Source: an uncultured Verrucomicrobiota bacterium
GTDB lineage: Bacteria; Verrucomicrobiota; Verrucomicrobiia; Verrucomicrobiales; Verrucomicrobiaceae
Assembly (NCBI GenBank): GCA_903854655.1
Contig: CAINXC010000076.1
Coordinates: 1 to 35,647 of the forward strand
Reading direction: 5' to 3'
Length of the DNA stretch: 35,647 bases
Part shown: piece after piece, positions 7,769 to 14,913 of the stretch
Numbering within the stretch: the stretch's first letter is position 1
Layout: each line of letters opens with the position of its first letter
Notes under the pieces: model-generated
Database searches by the model: none
What the model saw: the letters and a program-made list of their open reading frames with translations, nothing else
Told to the model about the DNA's origin: nothing
Program-made: the position numbers and the translations under genes

Positions 7769-9022
7769 CTACTTCGCGCTCACATCAAAGCAGAACAGCA
7801 GTTCCTGATCGCGCAGATAAAGCTTGCCGTTGCTCACCACCGGATGGGTCCAGATCTTGCCGCTCTTGGAGCGCTGGGTGGTCTGCGGCGTCAGCTTGAA
7901 GCGGCTGAATTCCTTCCAGCCATTGGGTGAGGCGTCCGCGAGCACGACGTTGCCAGTTTCTTCTTCCAGCAAATACAGGCAGCCATCGGCAAAGTGAATC
8001 GCGCCTTTTTTCAGCGCGCCCTTTTCCTGCCACTTCACCGCACCGGTCTTGAAGTCCATGCAGGTCCAGCCCTTGCCGTCGCAGAAGCCGTAGAGATTGT
8101 CTTGATAGAGGAGCACCCCGCCGTGGTGGTTCACCATGTCGGTGTTGGAATACCCGTCGGTGAGCTCGTTGTTGGGACCAATGCCCACCTTTTTGCAGCC
8201 CACACCGTAGCCTGCGGCCACGAAGACCTGGCCGTCGCTGAAAATGGGCGAAGGGATGACTGCCGTCTTGCCGGAGAAGGGCGATTTCCAAAGCACCTTG
8301 CCATCGGCGGCGTTCACCGCGCCAACGTTCTGCATGGTGAGCTGGATCAACTGACGCACGCCGTTGTGGGTGGCGGGAATGATCGAGGAATACTGGGCCG
8401 GATCGGTCCATTCGCCGCTCTGCCAGACCTTCTTGCCCGTAGTTTTGTCGAAGGCGGCCAGGGTGCCCTGCGCGCCGCCTGGCGTGCAGATCACCAGATT
8501 GCCGTCCACCAGCACGGATTCAGTGTAGCCCCAGCCCGGAATCTTGCCGCCAAGGTCCTCCACCATGGCAACCTTCCAGAGCAGCTTGCCGTCGGCTGCG
8601 TTCAAGCAGGACAGGTGGCCTTTGCCGCTCATCGCGTAAACCTTGTCACCGTCCACCGTGGGTGTGCTGCGCGGGCCGTTGCCCCAGTTGTTGGTCAGCA
8701 GAGGCCCGGCTTCGGCGGACCACTTTTCCTTGCCCGTTTTCACATCCACGGCGATGACGAACTCCGTCGCGTCGCGGGCGCCCATGGTATAGAGCGTATC
8801 GCCCACCACGGCGAAGCCCGAGTAGCCAAGGCCTGCATCCTCGAACAACCACACCTTTTTCGGCCCTTCGGCAGGCCATGTTTTTAGCAGTCCCGTATCC
8901 TTGGATTGATCGTCAAAACTGGCCCCGCGCCAGCGCGGCCAGTCGGCTGCCTGGGACAGCGAGGAAACAAGGAAGGAAACCGCAAGAGCTGCGGCCATCA
9001 CGGGGCGGCGATTCAAAGTCAT
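7769..9022 (-). CDS. Secreted PQQ-like beta-propeller repeat protein
   Basis: About 417 residues from the MTLNRR start; an ATG three codons upstream, at 9031, is an alternative. A Sec signal peptide (AAALAVSFLVSSLSQA) is followed by DWPRWRG, the usual opening of PVC PQQ-like (BamB-type) propellers. Repeated blade motifs are visible: DTLYTMGARDATEFVIAVDVKTGKE, DKVYAMSGKGHLSCLNAADGKLLWK, NLVICTPGGAQGTLAAFDKTTGKKVWQ, and later VNAADGKVLWK and MDFKTGAVKWQEKG. Proteins of this kind are periplasmic and often uncharacterised. Absence of a cytochrome domain makes a quinoprotein dehydrogenase unlikely. It lies 115 bases after the CARF nuclease gene on the same strand; a functional link is not indicated. 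Confidence 0.85.
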   Translation of the reverse strand: MTLNRRPVMAAALAVSFLVSSLSQAADWPRWRGASFDDQSKDTGLLKTWPAEGPKKVWLFEDAGLGYSGFAVVGDTLYTMGARDATEFVIAVDVKTGKEKWSAEAGPLLTNNWGNGPRSTPTVDGDKVYAMSGKGHLSCLNAADGKLLWKVAMVEDLGGKIPGWGYTESVLVDGNLVICTPGGAQGTLAAFDKTTGKKVWQSGEWTDPAQYSSIIPATHNGVRQLIQLTMQNVGAVNAADGKVLWKSPFSGKTAVIPSPIFSDGQVFVAAGYGVGCKKVGIGPNNELTDGYSNTDMVNHHGGVLLYQDNLYGFCDGKGWTCMDFKTGAVKWQEKGALKKGAIHFADGCLYLLEEETGNVVLADASPNGWKEFSRFKLTPQTTQRSKSGKIWTHPVVSNGKLYLRDQELLFCFDVSAK

Positions 9023-9145
9023 GGAATGCAAGGGTCGAAGTTGATAAGCTGAAGCCTATTCAGACAGGAACAGACGATCCCGTCCAGTCAAGATGTGCAG
9101 AGGGAAAACGTGCGCCAGCCCGCCATTGTTCATCATTCCTCGGCG

Positions 9146-10414
9146 CTATTTCGCCACAACGTGGGGCGAGAACATCTTCACGATCTCATCGGCCTCCAGC
9201 GCCACGTCCACGCCCAGGCGGCGCGCATAGCTGCGGATCGCATTCTCCTGCCCGTGCGCGGGCTTGAAAACCACGAGGGTGGCTGCGGCGTTTGGTCCGC
9301 CCATGCGAAACGCCCGCTCCTTGACGTTGTCGAGGTGCTCCTGGGGTGGCCTGGTCATGGTGGCCTTGCACGAGATCACGCGCAGGGAGGCGGTCTGCTG
9401 GTCCACGCATACCAGGTCCGTCTCGCTGAAGTCCGCGTTTTCGTTCTTCGCCAGTTCCACGCTCCAGGCGGGGTCCTTGTAGCGGGGGTTGCGCAGCAGG
9501 CAGTCCATCACGGCCAGCTCAATCCAGGAACTCATGATCAGGGACAGGACCCGCTCAATGTTCCGCCGGGTGGGCTGGGTGTTGAGCTTGTAGCTCTGCG
9601 CATCGCCGCGCAGCAGGCCGGCGCTGGTGGCGGCGGCAAGCAGCAGCCGGGACGGCTCGTTGGCCGTCGCCTGCGGGGGCAGCGGTTTCACGGTCAGTTC
9701 GCGCAGTTCCTCGGCCCCCTGCGGCAGCTTGTCCCCCTGGGTGTAAAAGAAGGCGCGCAGGGTCTTGTTCAGCCCTTCGAGCAGCGACCAGTTCTGGTTG
9801 CGCAGTTCAAACGCTTTCAACCCAAAGGCACGCAGTGAATCGGTGGCGGTGTCGCTGCGCCAGTCATCCGGATTCCTCCCCTCCACCGCCATGAGCAGGC
9901 GTGCGGAAAGCTTGCTGGCAATGCTGCGGAAATCCGGCCAGCGGCCTTCCCGCCCGGTGCGCCCGTCGGAGAAGCGCTGGTCGGCATTGTCACAGTAAAT
10001 CGAGGGACGCCCCAGGGCGGAAGCGGCTTGAAACGCACCGACGCTCATCAGCCGCGTGCCGCCGGTGAAGTTCACGGTCACCCCCTGGGTGGTCGCCAGC
10101 GTGCTGGCGATCAGATCGCGAGCAGACGAAATATCGGGCGACAGGTGCGGCAGGTTGAGTTCGACCATCTTCGGCAGGTATCCTTTGAAGCCCGGCTCCT
10201 GGGAAAGGACATGCAGCGCCTGACGAAAATTAGCCGTCGCCGACTCCATGCGCGGGTTCCTGGCCGCATCGCCATTGCGCACCTGGATGATTCTCCCGGG
10301 GCGCAGTGCCATCACTGGCAGCAAGTTCTCCATCGCATCATCGCTCACAAGCTGGAGCAGTACCTGACAATTGGGCGCGGGTGCTGGTGCAGGCGCAGGG
10401 TCGTTTGGCTTCAT
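9146..10414 (-). CDS. Card1/Can2-like CARF-domain nuclease (PD-(D/E)xK)
   Basis: A 422-residue two-domain protein. The N-terminal half resembles a CARF domain: a first strand CQVLLQLVSDDAMENLLPV (16-34), the ligand-loop motif VNFTGGTRLMSVGAFQAA (114-131), and a strand ending IYCDNAD. The C-terminal part resembles the nuclease half of DUF1887/Card1 proteins: WIELAVMDCLL (297-307), NENADFSETDLVCV (324-337), a strand with SCK (348-350), then a long helix and AATLVVFKP plus ARRLGVDVALEADEI. Relatives bind cyclic oligoadenylate made by type III CRISPR complexes and then cut nucleic acid. Two oddities: the usual (D/E)xK is SxK (Ser348, Lys350), and no CRISPR gene or array is in this window. A proline/alanine-rich tail precedes the CARF domain. 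It lies 70 bases after the PrsW gene. Family call fairly sure, activity uncertain. Confidence 0.75.
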   Translation of the reverse strand: MKPNDPAPAPAPAPNCQVLLQLVSDDAMENLLPVMALRPGRIIQVRNGDAARNPRMESATANFRQALHVLSQEPGFKGYLPKMVELNLPHLSPDISSARDLIASTLATTQGVTVNFTGGTRLMSVGAFQAASALGRPSIYCDNADQRFSDGRTGREGRWPDFRSIASKLSARLLMAVEGRNPDDWRSDTATDSLRAFGLKAFELRNQNWSLLEGLNKTLRAFFYTQGDKLPQGAEELRELTVKPLPPQATANEPSRLLLAAATSAGLLRGDAQSYKLNTQPTRRNIERVLSLIMSSWIELAVMDCLLRNPRYKDPAWSVELAKNENADFSETDLVCVDQQTASLRVISCKATMTRPPQEHLDNVKERAFRMGGPNAAATLVVFKPAHGQENAIRSYARRLGVDVALEADEIVKMFSPHVVAK

Positions 10415-10484
10415 AAATGAGGGGTGAGGGCGACGGGAGGGGTGCCATCATGGACGCTGCCACCGTCTTGGACAAGCATTGCTG

Positions 10485-12125
10485 TCAAAGATGCCCAAAC
10501 TTCCGCACGTAGAACACGGTGATCGGCACCAGGCTCAGGGCGTCCACGCCCACGGCGCTCACCCCGGCCATCGTTCCAGAATCTACGGCGGCCAGGATGA
10601 AACCTGCGCCTACAAGCACGGCGAGGCCCGTCAAAAACAGGCTCAGCAGCGACACCACCCCCCGCTGCGGCTGGATCAGCGCAGTCAGCTTGTCGAAAAA
10701 CTGCTGGGCGATCACAGCCAGAATCACAATCGAAAGGATGCCGATGTCACCAATGGCCGCCAGGGAACTGCCCGCGCCCTGCACCCAGTCATAGACACCG
10801 TGCGCCACCACCACCCCGACAAAGGTGCCGATGAACCTCTCCGCAGAGCCGAACCGAGTCCGAACCAGTTCGTACAAGGCGTGGCCGGCCAGGCCGGTGA
10901 GCGCCGCGTGGAAAAAATTGGCCGTGAGCAGTCGCCCCACCGCCGCCGTCGCGATGCCGTTCATGAGGTAGTAGCTGCGGTTCTCGTCCAGCGCGAAGCC
11001 CAGGCCCACGAAGGCCCCCGTCAGCAGCGCCTTGCCAGGTGCCTTGTGCTTGAGCAGCCAGGGGATAAAAGGTGCGAACAGCAGCAGCTTCGCCGCCTCC
11101 TCCCGCAGGCCCACCCCGGTCACATAGTAAAGCAGGTCATGCAGGAACTCGCCGTTTTCCGTGAAGCCGTTGGCGGTCTCCTGCCACTGCACCAGCAGCA
11201 TGGTGGGCAGAATGCTCACCACCCCGGCAAAAAGCGCTGGCAGCGGCCGCACCCAGCGCCAGTGCTCACGCACGCCGCAGCGCACAAACACCGCATACCA
11301 CAGCGCCGCCGCAAACAGGGTGACGATCAGCACGTCGGGCCGCGAATGCTGGCCTTCCAGACGCAAAAGCCCCGTCATCATCAGCTTCCAGTCCCCCAGC
11401 ACCATGCCTGCATGATATTGATCCAGGGGTGAAGCCTCCCCGGCCACGCGGGGATCCGCCAGCATCAGGCGCAACGCCCGCAGATCCTTCAGATCAGTCG
11501 CCAGCCGCAACGCCTGGCTGCGCGCACGTTTGGCGTCGGCAAACCCGCCGCCTTCACGCAGGTAAGCCTGCAGCGCGCCCTTCGCCTCCCCTTCGCCCGC
11601 GAGCAGGTCGCCCAGGAACTCATTGGCAAAGACCGGTGGTGGGGTGCTCAAGGCGGCGGCCTCCAGGCGCTGCCAGGCCGCCTTGCCTCGCGGGTCCTTG
11701 GAGTCGATTCGCGCCAGCACGTAGTCCTCAAATCGCGAGCGCAGGGCCGCGTCGCTCACCTGCTTCTCGATCCTCTCCTTCATGTGGAGGCCGAAAAGCT
11801 CTCCGGACGCCTTAAACCCGTCCAACGTTGGTCGTGGCAGCCCCAGCGCCCTGGCCTTGGTGCCCAGCTCCGTCGTCACCCGGTGCAGCCAGCGCGCCAG
11901 ATCGCGCTGGCTGGTCCCTTCCTTGCTCATCTCCCGTTGCAGCGATTCGATCACCGAGTGCAGACGCCTGCCTTCGGAATCCCCCTTTCCCTTCATGCCG
12001 ACGATGCCGCAGGCCAGAAGAAAGCCCCCGGCCACGATGCCCGATGTGAGCTTGGCCAGGAACACCGGATTGCGGGAGAGGAGAAAAGCTCGGGTCTTCC
12101 AGCCGTGAAAGGAAAAAAGGGGCAT
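10485..12125 (-). CDS. PrsW-family intramembrane metalloprotease
   Basis: About 546 residues from the ATG at 12125; a GTG at 12218 would add 31 residues without signal character. One membrane helix lies near the N-terminus (FLAKLTSGIVAGGFLLACGIVG), followed by a soluble helical region of about 200 residues, then a multi-helix domain. That domain has all PrsW signatures: EEAAK, a GFALDENRSYY motif, HAALTG and HGVYDW, which supply the metal-binding Glu and His residues in the membrane. B. subtilis PrsW cleaves an anti-sigma factor; the wider family includes CAAX-type proteases. The N-terminal soluble part may recognise substrates or partners. It lies 70 bases upstream of the CARF nuclease on the same strand and is probably co-transcribed. 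Protease call is firm; target unknown. Confidence 0.8.
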   Translation of the reverse strand: MPLFSFHGWKTRAFLLSRNPVFLAKLTSGIVAGGFLLACGIVGMKGKGDSEGRRLHSVIESLQREMSKEGTSQRDLARWLHRVTTELGTKARALGLPRPTLDGFKASGELFGLHMKERIEKQVSDAALRSRFEDYVLARIDSKDPRGKAAWQRLEAAALSTPPPVFANEFLGDLLAGEGEAKGALQAYLREGGGFADAKRARSQALRLATDLKDLRALRLMLADPRVAGEASPLDQYHAGMVLGDWKLMMTGLLRLEGQHSRPDVLIVTLFAAALWYAVFVRCGVREHWRWVRPLPALFAGVVSILPTMLLVQWQETANGFTENGEFLHDLLYYVTGVGLREEAAKLLLFAPFIPWLLKHKAPGKALLTGAFVGLGFALDENRSYYLMNGIATAAVGRLLTANFFHAALTGLAGHALYELVRTRFGSAERFIGTFVGVVVAHGVYDWVQGAGSSLAAIGDIGILSIVILAVIAQQFFDKLTALIQPQRGVVSLLSLFLTGLAVLVGAGFILAAVDSGTMAGVSAVGVDALSLVPITVFYVRKFGHL

Positions 12126-12313
12126 GGGTGGAGAAGGGCGGGAAATGTCCAGCGTCCGTCGCGGTTTACCAGTCAAGAATAGCCCCTGTCCGTTGCTTTG
12201 GAGAATGCTACCAAACACCGCCTTCCGCCCTACGAATTGGCGGATTTTGATGGCGCACCCGCCCCCTCATGAGGCATTATAGGCGGGTCGCTCCTGCCAT
12301 GCCTCACCATCCC

Positions 12314-13675
12314 ATGAAGTCCTCTCTCTTAGCGGTCATGCTTGTCCTCCTCGTCGGCTCGTTTGGCCTGCCGCCACATGCTCACGCTCAAAGCCGCAGC
12401 GGCAAGGAAGCGCAGATCACCCCGCTGGACGACCTGATCACTGGCGACAAACTCTGGGACACAAGCACCGAGGAGTTTGAGCAGAAGTTCAAGCGATCCG
12501 GGCTCCAGTGGCTCTCCCAGGCGAAGGACCAGGCCCGCTTCTTCGGCAGCTACGGCCTGTGGAATGGCGAGGTGAAGATCGCGGAGGCGATTGCCGAATT
12601 TCAGAACGCGAAGCTGTACCGGGTGAACCTGTCGATTTTCAATCGCGGCGACAGCGCCACCGAAGTGACCAATCGCAAAGCCTTCGAAAAGATGGTCGAA
12701 GACAACAAGACCATCATCAGCACCCACCTCGGGGCGCAGCCGAAAGATCGCGGCAAGGATGCCACCAGCGCCGTGAAAGCCTTCGGGATGGTGTGGACAA
12801 AATCGCCGTCCATCTACCTGCTGGAGTGGAGCTTTGAGAAGGAGAATCCCGGGCTCAAGCAGGACTTCCGCGCGGAGTTCATCCGCCTGCGCGTCGCCCA
12901 GGAGCCCAAATCACAAGGGCTGCTCTCCAGCGCCTCCCCGACCGCAGGCGCAGTTCAGCCGGTTTTGAAGGCCTCACTGGCGGCGAATGTCACCCACGAC
13001 GAGAACGGCGACATCGTGATCAAGAGCGTGCCGATGGTGGATCAGGGGCCGAAGGGCTACTGCGCGGTGGCCACGGCGGAGCGCGTTTTCAAGTACTACG
13101 GCATTCCGGTCGATCAGCATGAAATGGCGCAGGTCGCCAACACCCAGGAAGGGGGCGGCACCAGCCCGGTGCAAATGCTGAAGGCGCTCACCGCGCTCGA
13201 AGCCCGCCTCCACGTGAAAGTGCGCGCGCTCACCAAGTGGGACTACGGCGAGTTCAGCCGCATGGTCGGCGACTACAATCGAGAAGCCAAGCGCGACAAG
13301 AAGCGCGAGGTCAAGCTGCAGACCAGCGGCACCATCGACATCGCCGAAATCTATTCAGAAATGGATCCCGAGTCCCTGAAGTCCGCCCTCACGGTGAAGA
13401 ACAAGGCCAACTACGGCAAGTTCATGCGCACCGTCTCCGGCATGATCGACCGCGGCGTGCCGCTCATGTGGGGCGTGGAGCTCGGCCTCTACAAGGAACC
13501 CGAGGTCCCCCAGGCCGCCGGCGGGCACATGCGCCTCATCATCGGCTACAACACCAAGACCAACGAAATCCTGTACTCCGACTCCTGGGGCGAAGCCCAC
13601 GCCCTCAAGCGCATGCCGGCCGACAACGCGTTCCCGATGACGACGGGGTTGTATTACATGGAACCGCTGCGGTGA
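12314..13675 (+). CDS. Secreted C39-like (papain-fold) cysteine peptidase
   Basis: 453 residues from the ATG at 12314, chosen because it starts a good Sec signal peptide (MKSSLLAVMLVLLVGSFGLP, cleavage after AHA). ATGs at 12299 and 12269 are alternatives. The first 200 or so mature residues form a domain I do not recognise. A peptidase domain follows: VPMVDQGPKGYCAVATAERV holds the oxyanion Gln (about 244) and nucleophile Cys (about 250). AGGHMRLIIGYN gives the catalytic His (about 405), and YSDSWG the Asp (about 423), which is the C39-like triad. Between them lies a charged, Lys-rich region. It is divergent from the PrsW gene, 188 bases between starts. Substrate unknown; C39 peptidases often process exported peptides. 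Confidence 0.75.
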   Translation: MKSSLLAVMLVLLVGSFGLPPHAHAQSRSGKEAQITPLDDLITGDKLWDTSTEEFEQKFKRSGLQWLSQAKDQARFFGSYGLWNGEVKIAEAIAEFQNAKLYRVNLSIFNRGDSATEVTNRKAFEKMVEDNKTIISTHLGAQPKDRGKDATSAVKAFGMVWTKSPSIYLLEWSFEKENPGLKQDFRAEFIRLRVAQEPKSQGLLSSASPTAGAVQPVLKASLAANVTHDENGDIVIKSVPMVDQGPKGYCAVATAERVFKYYGIPVDQHEMAQVANTQEGGGTSPVQMLKALTALEARLHVKVRALTKWDYGEFSRMVGDYNREAKRDKKREVKLQTSGTIDIAEIYSEMDPESLKSALTVKNKANYGKFMRTVSGMIDRGVPLMWGVELGLYKEPEVPQAAGGHMRLIIGYNTKTNEILYSDSWGEAHALKRMPADNAFPMTTGLYYMEPLR

Positions 13676-13711
13676 GTTGCAAATGGGGCCAGTACCAAAC
13701 ATGGGCCGTTC

Positions 13712-13836
13712 CGCCCCTCACCCCAGCCCTCTCCCGCCGGGAGAGGGAGTTTGCAACGGGCCTGCAACCCGTCCCGCTTTAAACAGCACAGAACTATCGT
13801 CCTCTCCCGGCGGGAGAGGATAAGAGGTGAGGGGCG
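13712..13836. repeat. Nested palindromic intergenic repeat pair
   Basis: Two near-identical GC-rich palindromes face each other: 13727-13747 (10-base arms CCCTCTCCCG/CGGGAGAGGG) and 13801-13819 (9-base arms). Outside them an 11-base inverted repeat (CGCCCCTCACC at 13712-13722 and its complement at 13826-13836) closes the unit. The whole looks like a dispersed REP/MITE-like element rather than a chance hairpin. It sits between the convergent peptidase and cyclophilin genes and could also act as a terminator. Confidence 0.65.
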
Positions 13837-13885
13837 AACGGCTCGCGGCAGAGTTTGCTCCACCCGCTTCCCCGCCCGCCCAGCC

Positions 13886-14392
13886 TTACGCCGCAGCTTC
13901 AACAACACCGCAGTCGGTGATCAGCACCTCGCTGCTGGGCCGGCCGCTGCCGGAACCCACCTTCTCGACCGCCTTGACCACGTCCAGGCCCTCGACCACT
14001 TCGCCAAAGACAACGTGCTTGCCGTCCAGCCAGGGCGTCACCACCGTGGTGATGAAGAACTGCGAGCCATTGGTGCCAGGGCCGGCGTTCGCCATCGACA
14101 GCAGACCCGCCTTCGTGTGCTTGAGCGTGAAATTCTCGTCCTCGAACTTGTTGCCATAGATGGACTTGCCGCCCGTGCCGTTGCGGTTGGTGAAATCGCC
14201 GCCCTGGAGCATGAACTGAGGGATCACCCGGTGAAACGGCGAGCCCTTGTAGCCAAAGCCCTTCTCCCCGGTGCAAAGCGCCCGGAAGTTCTCCGCCGTC
14301 TTGGGCACGACGTCATTGAAGAGTTCAAAAACGATCCGGCCAGCCGCTTTGCCGCCGATGGAGATGTCAAAAAAAGTGCGAGGACGTGCCAT
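13886..14392 (-). CDS. Peptidyl-prolyl cis-trans isomerase, cyclophilin type
   Basis: A 168-residue single-domain cyclophilin. Hallmarks in order: [35 protein letters not shown], the catalytic Arg in [18 protein letters not shown], the substrate-pocket segment [19 protein letters not shown], and [19 protein letters not shown]. It catalyses Xaa-Pro isomerisation during protein folding. There is no signal peptide, so it is cytoplasmic. The GTGEKG-type loop and GYKGSPFHR resemble eukaryotic cyclophilin A more than E. coli PpiA/PpiB, as seen in many PVC and Bacteroidota genomes. It is monocistronic and flanked on both sides by repeat elements. Confidence 0.95.
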   Translation of the reverse strand: MARPRTFFDISIGGKAAGRIVFELFNDVVPKTAENFRALCTGEKGFGYKGSPFHRVIPQFMLQGGDFTNRNGTGGKSIYGNKFEDENFTLKHTKAGLLSMANAGPGTNGSQFFITTVVTPWLDGKHVVFGEVVEGLDVVKAVEKVGSGSGRPSSEVLITDCGVVEAAA

Positions 14393-14510
14393 AATGAGGG
14401 TCGGCTGATAGGCCGAGGGAGCGCGGAGGTCAAGGCGTTATCGGACCCTGCTCCATTGGCAAATCGGCCGCCGCATCCGCCAGGATGTGCTTTTTGAGAA
14501 ACGGAGGACC

Positions 14511-14564
14511 ATGGCTCAAAGATTGTCGCGACAGTGGAGGCACCTGAACACCTCCCCCAAATGA
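14511..14564 (+). other. 17-codon ORF with strong ribosome-binding site
   Basis: AACGGAGG stands 3 bases before an ATG that opens 17 codons (MAQRLSRQWRHLNTSPK) and stops at 14562-14564, one base before the left arm of the inverted-repeat element. It may be the start of a gene whose body was displaced by that element, or a chance ORF. There is no similarity to a known family that I can see. Confidence 0.2.
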
Positions 14565-14565
14565 T

Positions 14566-14661
14566 CTCTGCGTTCTCTGCCTCTCAGCCCCTTTGCGGCC
14601 AAATGAGCCTCTGGGTGACTCCGCCTTGCCGCAGAGGGGCAGAGAGGCAGAGGACGCAGAG
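14566..14661. repeat. Inverted-repeat element, 33-base arms
   Basis: The arms 14566-14598 (CTCTGCGTTCTCTGCCTCTC...) and 14629-14661 are reverse complements over 33 bases with three mismatches, separated by 30 bases. The CTCTGCG(T)-CTCTGC composition resembles dispersed intergenic elements seen in several bacterial phyla. The element could fold into a long hairpin as RNA. The whole stretch 14393-14913 holds only this element, the short ORF to its left and the winged-helix relic to its right; I see no intact gene in it. Confidence 0.7.
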
Positions 14662-14693
14662 GTTTTGCAAGTGGCTCAGTGTTGAGCTGGAGC

Positions 14694-14849
14694 CAGTTTC
14701 GCCGAGCTTCGCCGCCCTCCGTAAACTCCATGCTGATCCGTCTCGATCAGCGCGGCTTCATCCGTCGCAACCCTGGTCAAGCCCGCGCCACCGAGCTGAT
14801 GCTCAGCACAGAACTCATCCCTCCCCTGGAGCGCCCTTTCAAACTGTAA
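14694..14849 (+). pseudogene. LexA-type winged-helix regulator, 3' fragment
   Basis: In one frame this stretch encodes QFRRASPPSVNSM, then LIRLDQRGFIRRNPGQARAT and ELIPPLERPFKL before TAA at 14847-14849. The pattern SPPSV-x-x-M-x-x-L-x-x-RGFIRR-x-PGQAR is that of the second half of a LexA-like winged helix (recognition helix, wing), as in small LexA-DNA-binding-domain proteins. The first half of the helix-turn-helix is missing upstream, where the sequence becomes unrelated and runs into the inverted-repeat element 32 bases away. An ATG at 14730 could start a 39-codon ORF, but this would begin inside the recognition helix. I read it as a 5'-truncated relic. Confidence 0.55.
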
Positions 14850-14913
14850 CAATCTGCACCACAGGCCTAATTCGTCGATTATTGTTCGCCCGGCCTCTTT
14901 TCCTCTTTTCGAA

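Noticed and set aside
10415-10484. TTGACA-like string upstream of the CARF nuclease as its own promoter
   Set aside because: No acceptable -10 box follows at a usual distance; co-transcription with the PrsW gene is simpler.
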